Assembly: GCA_035629175.1 (NCBI GenBank)
Contig: DASPIL010000036.1
Location: 1 to 64,000, forward strand
Direction: 5' to 3'
DNA length: 64,000 bases
DNA from: Verrucomicrobiia bacterium
Lineage (GTDB): Bacteria; Verrucomicrobiota; Verrucomicrobiia; Limisphaerales; DASXHY01
Of the stretch, positions 61,893 to 64,000 are shown in pieces (position 1 is the first letter of the stretch; every line of letters begins with the position of its first letter). A program made the position numbers and the translations under genes. Under the pieces are notes generated by a model. The model did no database searches. It was given only the letters and a program-made list of their open reading frames with translations, and was not told the DNA's origin.

Positions 61893-63212
61893 TCACTTTT
61901 TGTCCGCGGTGGCGGCTTCGGGTGAGCCCCGTACAACTTTGTGGCCATCCTGGAGATCACGAATCGCGCGGTAATTCCCCGACACCACCTCATCACCTTC
62001 CTTCAAGCCGTCGAGAATCTCGTAATAATTGTCGTCACTGATGCCGCTCTTGACCGGAACCATGCGCACCGCGTCGCCATTCACAACAAATACAACCTCC
62101 TGCTGCTTCACCGTTTCCTTCAGGCGTCGATCGCCCGATGCCGGATCATTGGTAGTCTGAGCAACGGCATTCGTGCCGGTGTTCTCCTTTTTGTCCTTCG
62201 TTTCCTTCGGCGGCCGAGTGGTAAGGCTGGCGATCGGAACAGTGAGCACATTCGTGCGGTACCGCGTTTCAATCTCAGCTGTCACCGACATTCCTGGCCG
62301 CAGCACTTCCTTCTCCTGGACGCGGACGTGCACCTCAAACTTGGCCGCTTCCTGGCTGCTGCTGCTGCCTGACATTCCCAGGGCCGACGTGCCGCTGCCT
62401 TTGGCTGAATTCGCGATTTCGGTGACCACCCCGGAGAACTTCCGGTCGCGGAACGCATCCACTTCCAGCCGCGCGATCTGTCCTGGCTCGATCAGAATCA
62501 CGTCCATCTCGCCAATATCAACGCGTGCTTCCATTTCGTTGAGATCTGCGATTGTCATGATTTCCGTCCCCTTGTTGAATGATGTGCCCAGCACGCGTTC
62601 GCCAAGTTGCGATTGCAACCGAACAACGGTTCCATCCATCGGTGCTGAAATGGTCGTCTTGCTCAGATCATCCACCGCCTTGTCGAGACCGAAGCGCGCC
62701 TGGTCCTCCTGGTGAACGGCGTTCTCATATTGAAGCCGGGCCACCTCGTAACTTGTTTTGAACTCCAGGAAAATGGAGTCGGACACCAGCTTGTTCTGGA
62801 ACAACTCCAGGTTGCGCTTGTATTCGGCCTCAGCCATTTCCAGTTGCGCCTTTGCAAGATTGCGGCTGCCGGTCGACGACCGATAGTTCGCTTCGGCAGA
62901 ATTGCGCGTGGCAATGTAGTTGTCCGGTTTGATCTGAACCAGCAAGTCGCCCTTCTTCACGCGATCTCCCTCGCGCACCGGCAACTTCACAATCTCGCCC
63001 GCAACCTCCGGGCTGATCACCACCTGCTTGACGGGCTGGATCTTTCCGTTCGCAACAACTATCTCCGTGATGTTGCGTCGGGACACTTTTTCAGTTTGAA
63101 CCGTCGTCGCCGGCGGTTTCCGGTTGGCGAGGGCAAACACAACGAGCCCGCCGACCACGACGATGGCGGCCAGTATGAAAATCCAACGTTTGCGCCGTTT
63201 GGGAGTTGTCAT
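61893..63212 (-). CDS. MacA-like efflux adaptor (HlyD/RND periplasmic type)
   Basis: This codes for 439 residues with an N-terminal membrane anchor (about 10-28, [19 protein letters not shown]). The order is lipoyl half ([22 protein letters not shown]), coiled hairpin with [20 protein letters not shown], second lipoyl half ([21 protein letters not shown]), barrel and C-terminal MP domain. There is an extra segment rich in Lys/Thr/Asn/Gln (about 340-370) within the barrel region. It is the adaptor of the MacAB-type transporter that follows. Substrates in this family include antibiotics, lipoproteins and surface peptides; none can be assigned. Confidence 0.9.
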   Translation of the reverse strand: MTTPKRRKRWIFILAAIVVVGGLVVFALANRKPPATTVQTEKVSRRNITEIVVANGKIQPVKQVVISPEVAGEIVKLPVREGDRVKKGDLLVQIKPDNYIATRNSAEANYRSSTGSRNLAKAQLEMAEAEYKRNLELFQNKLVSDSIFLEFKTSYEVARLQYENAVHQEDQARFGLDKAVDDLSKTTISAPMDGTVVRLQSQLGERVLGTSFNKGTEIMTIADLNEMEARVDIGEMDVILIEPGQIARLEVDAFRDRKFSGVVTEIANSAKGSGTSALGMSGSSSSQEAAKFEVHVRVQEKEVLRPGMSVTAEIETRYRTNVLTVPIASLTTRPPKETKDKKENTGTNAVAQTTNDPASGDRRLKETVKQQEVVFVVNGDAVRMVPVKSGISDDNYYEILDGLKEGDEVVSGNYRAIRDLQDGHKVVRGSPEAATADKK

Positions 63213-63248
63213 GATGACTTTCTATTTTCTGTGCCCGATTGTTTTTTC

Positions 63249-63974
63249 CTAGCCCGACAATGAAGCCAGGCCGAGGCCGAGGATCGCGATCGCAAGCTGG
63301 ACGGCGAGCCACGTTCCCATCACGAGGAGCAATGTTTGTGAAAGCCGCACCCCGGCCAGGCGAGCGAGGCCTGTCGCAAGCAATGTCACGAACCAGATGT
63401 TGAACACGTTCGCCTGGACAATGAAGGGGGTTGATTTGGTGCGGGCGTCGATCTGCGACAGCAACGAGCCTGACGGGTCAGGCCTGGCAAAGCCCGTCGT
63501 CAGAGCCACGGCAACGATGCTGCCAACGACGGTGACCATTGTCGCGAGGCCGGCAACCTCGAGCGTCTTGAGAAAATTCAGCCGAACCTTCAAAAACAGT
63601 ACCGCGAGAAGCCAGAGTAGAAACGCCCATCCAAACATTCGCAATGTGGTGACACCGCCTGCCATGGCAACCGACAGCACGCGCGCAACGGCCGGTTGTG
63701 TCATCCAGTGCACCACCCGCAGATGTTGGTCGGCCTCAGCCTGCTCCACCTTTCCTCCCGCGACCAGTTTAGTGAAGTTTTCCTGCTGAACTTTGCGGAA
63801 CTCATTGAGCGCGGCGGGCTGGCACAACGTCAGCCAGAATGCAGTGACTCCTGCGACGAGCGACAGTATGCCAGGAACAATCCATGTGCCGGCCGAGTGA
63901 ACCGAGGCCCGCACATCCTCGAACGTGGCGCTCGGAACCGCGAACACATTCAACACTCGCGCGGCGACCGACAT
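63249..63974 (-). CDS. YIP1-family membrane protein, probably 5' truncated
   Basis: This codes for at least 241 residues. Four or five hydrophobic segments can be seen (TWIVPGILSLVAGVTAFWL, TTLRMFGWAFLLWLLAVLFL, VAGLATMVTVVGSIVAVAL, TLLLVMGTWLAVQLAIAI). The N-terminal VLNVFAVPSATFEDV matches the opening of bacterial YIP1-domain proteins. Upstream of the ATG at 63974 the frame stays open to the window edge (with a Pro-rich GPELQPPQ), so the true start is likely outside the window. Function unknown; it lies 36 bases before the MacA-like gene on the same strand. Confidence 0.78.
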   Translation of the reverse strand: MSVAARVLNVFAVPSATFEDVRASVHSAGTWIVPGILSLVAGVTAFWLTLCQPAALNEFRKVQQENFTKLVAGGKVEQAEADQHLRVVHWMTQPAVARVLSVAMAGGVTTLRMFGWAFLLWLLAVLFLKVRLNFLKTLEVAGLATMVTVVGSIVAVALTTGFARPDPSGSLLSQIDARTKSTPFIVQANVFNIWFVTLLATGLARLAGVRLSQTLLLVMGTWLAVQLAIAILGLGLASLSG

Positions 63975-64000
63975 CTGCGGCGGTTGAAGTTCTGGCCCCG

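Noticed and set aside
1-64000. tRNA, rRNA, CRISPR, insertion sequences
   Set aside because: I looked through the gaps between genes for cloverleaf stems, direct repeat arrays and transposase motifs, and found none; the gaps are short and genes are intact.

Overview
The window is dense, roughly 60% G+C bacterial DNA with about 50 genes on both strands. The gene families point to a Gram-negative member of the Planctomycetes-Verrucomicrobia-Chlamydiae group, most likely Verrucomicrobiota of the Pedosphaera/Limisphaerales type. The clues are a 2,087-residue lamin-tail/CotH protein, a PEP-CTERM protein, a [17 protein letters not shown] prepilin, a YXWGXW lipoprotein, FmdB-type zinc ribbons, a CHASE2 cyclase next to a FecR protein, outer-membrane barrel and O-antigen ligase families, and AddAB. 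The taxonomic assignment is inference from family content. I see no rRNA, tRNA, CRISPR array, insertion sequence or prophage. With corrected starts, no gene-free stretch exceeds 300 bases.

Layout. 1-6.6 kb: the 5' end of a probable ArsR regulator at the edge and the giant lamin-tail/CotH gene. 6.6-12 kb: a SNF2-family helicase, then a convergent cysC-wzz-wzz operon with two ATGA overlaps, suggesting activated sulfate supplied for a polysaccharide. 12-17.3 kb: a hybrid sensor kinase followed by a VTC-domain protein, a DUF4956 membrane protein and an HlyD-type adaptor. 17.3-23.7 kb: a PA0069-type radical SAM protein, a CHASE2 adenylate cyclase, a FecR protein with its own promoter and terminator, and an O-antigen-ligase/TPR protein. 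23.8-28.5 kb: a LeuC-family dehydratase and a paired inactive/active M16 peptidase operon. 28.7-38.1 kb: a DUF4412 protein, a beta-CASP nuclease and AddB-AddA. 38.2-46.7 kb: two overlapping methyltransferases, a three-gene operon facing them (membrane-anchored GrpE-like protein, zinc dehydrogenase, ATP-grasp protein), a lipid kinase with a PmtA-like methyltransferase, a SirB1-like protein and a phospholipase-D/cardiolipin-synthase protein. 46.8-54.9 kb: a DsbD-type reductase and a periplasmic redoxin, small zinc-ribbon proteins, a prepilin, a PEP-CTERM protein, an acylphosphatase, a metallophosphoesterase and a heptosyltransferase-family enzyme. 55-64 kb: a secreted protein and a DUF481 barrel, a GmhB-like HAD protein with an altered nucleophile, a secreted LamG/DUF1080-like protein, a MacA/ATPase/two-permease transport operon, and a YIP1 protein that probably runs past the window edge.

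Themes. Much of the region serves the envelope: polysaccharide chain-length control and ligation, lipid modification, tripartite export, periplasmic redox, M16 proteolysis and surface proteins. The best candidates for poorly described biology are the VTC-DUF4956-HlyD module with its adjoining hybrid kinase and nearby CotH protein, the CysC-Wzz-Wzz operon, the membrane-anchored GrpE-like protein, and the FecR/CHASE2-cyclase pair. All functions are read from motifs and context; no database search was possible.
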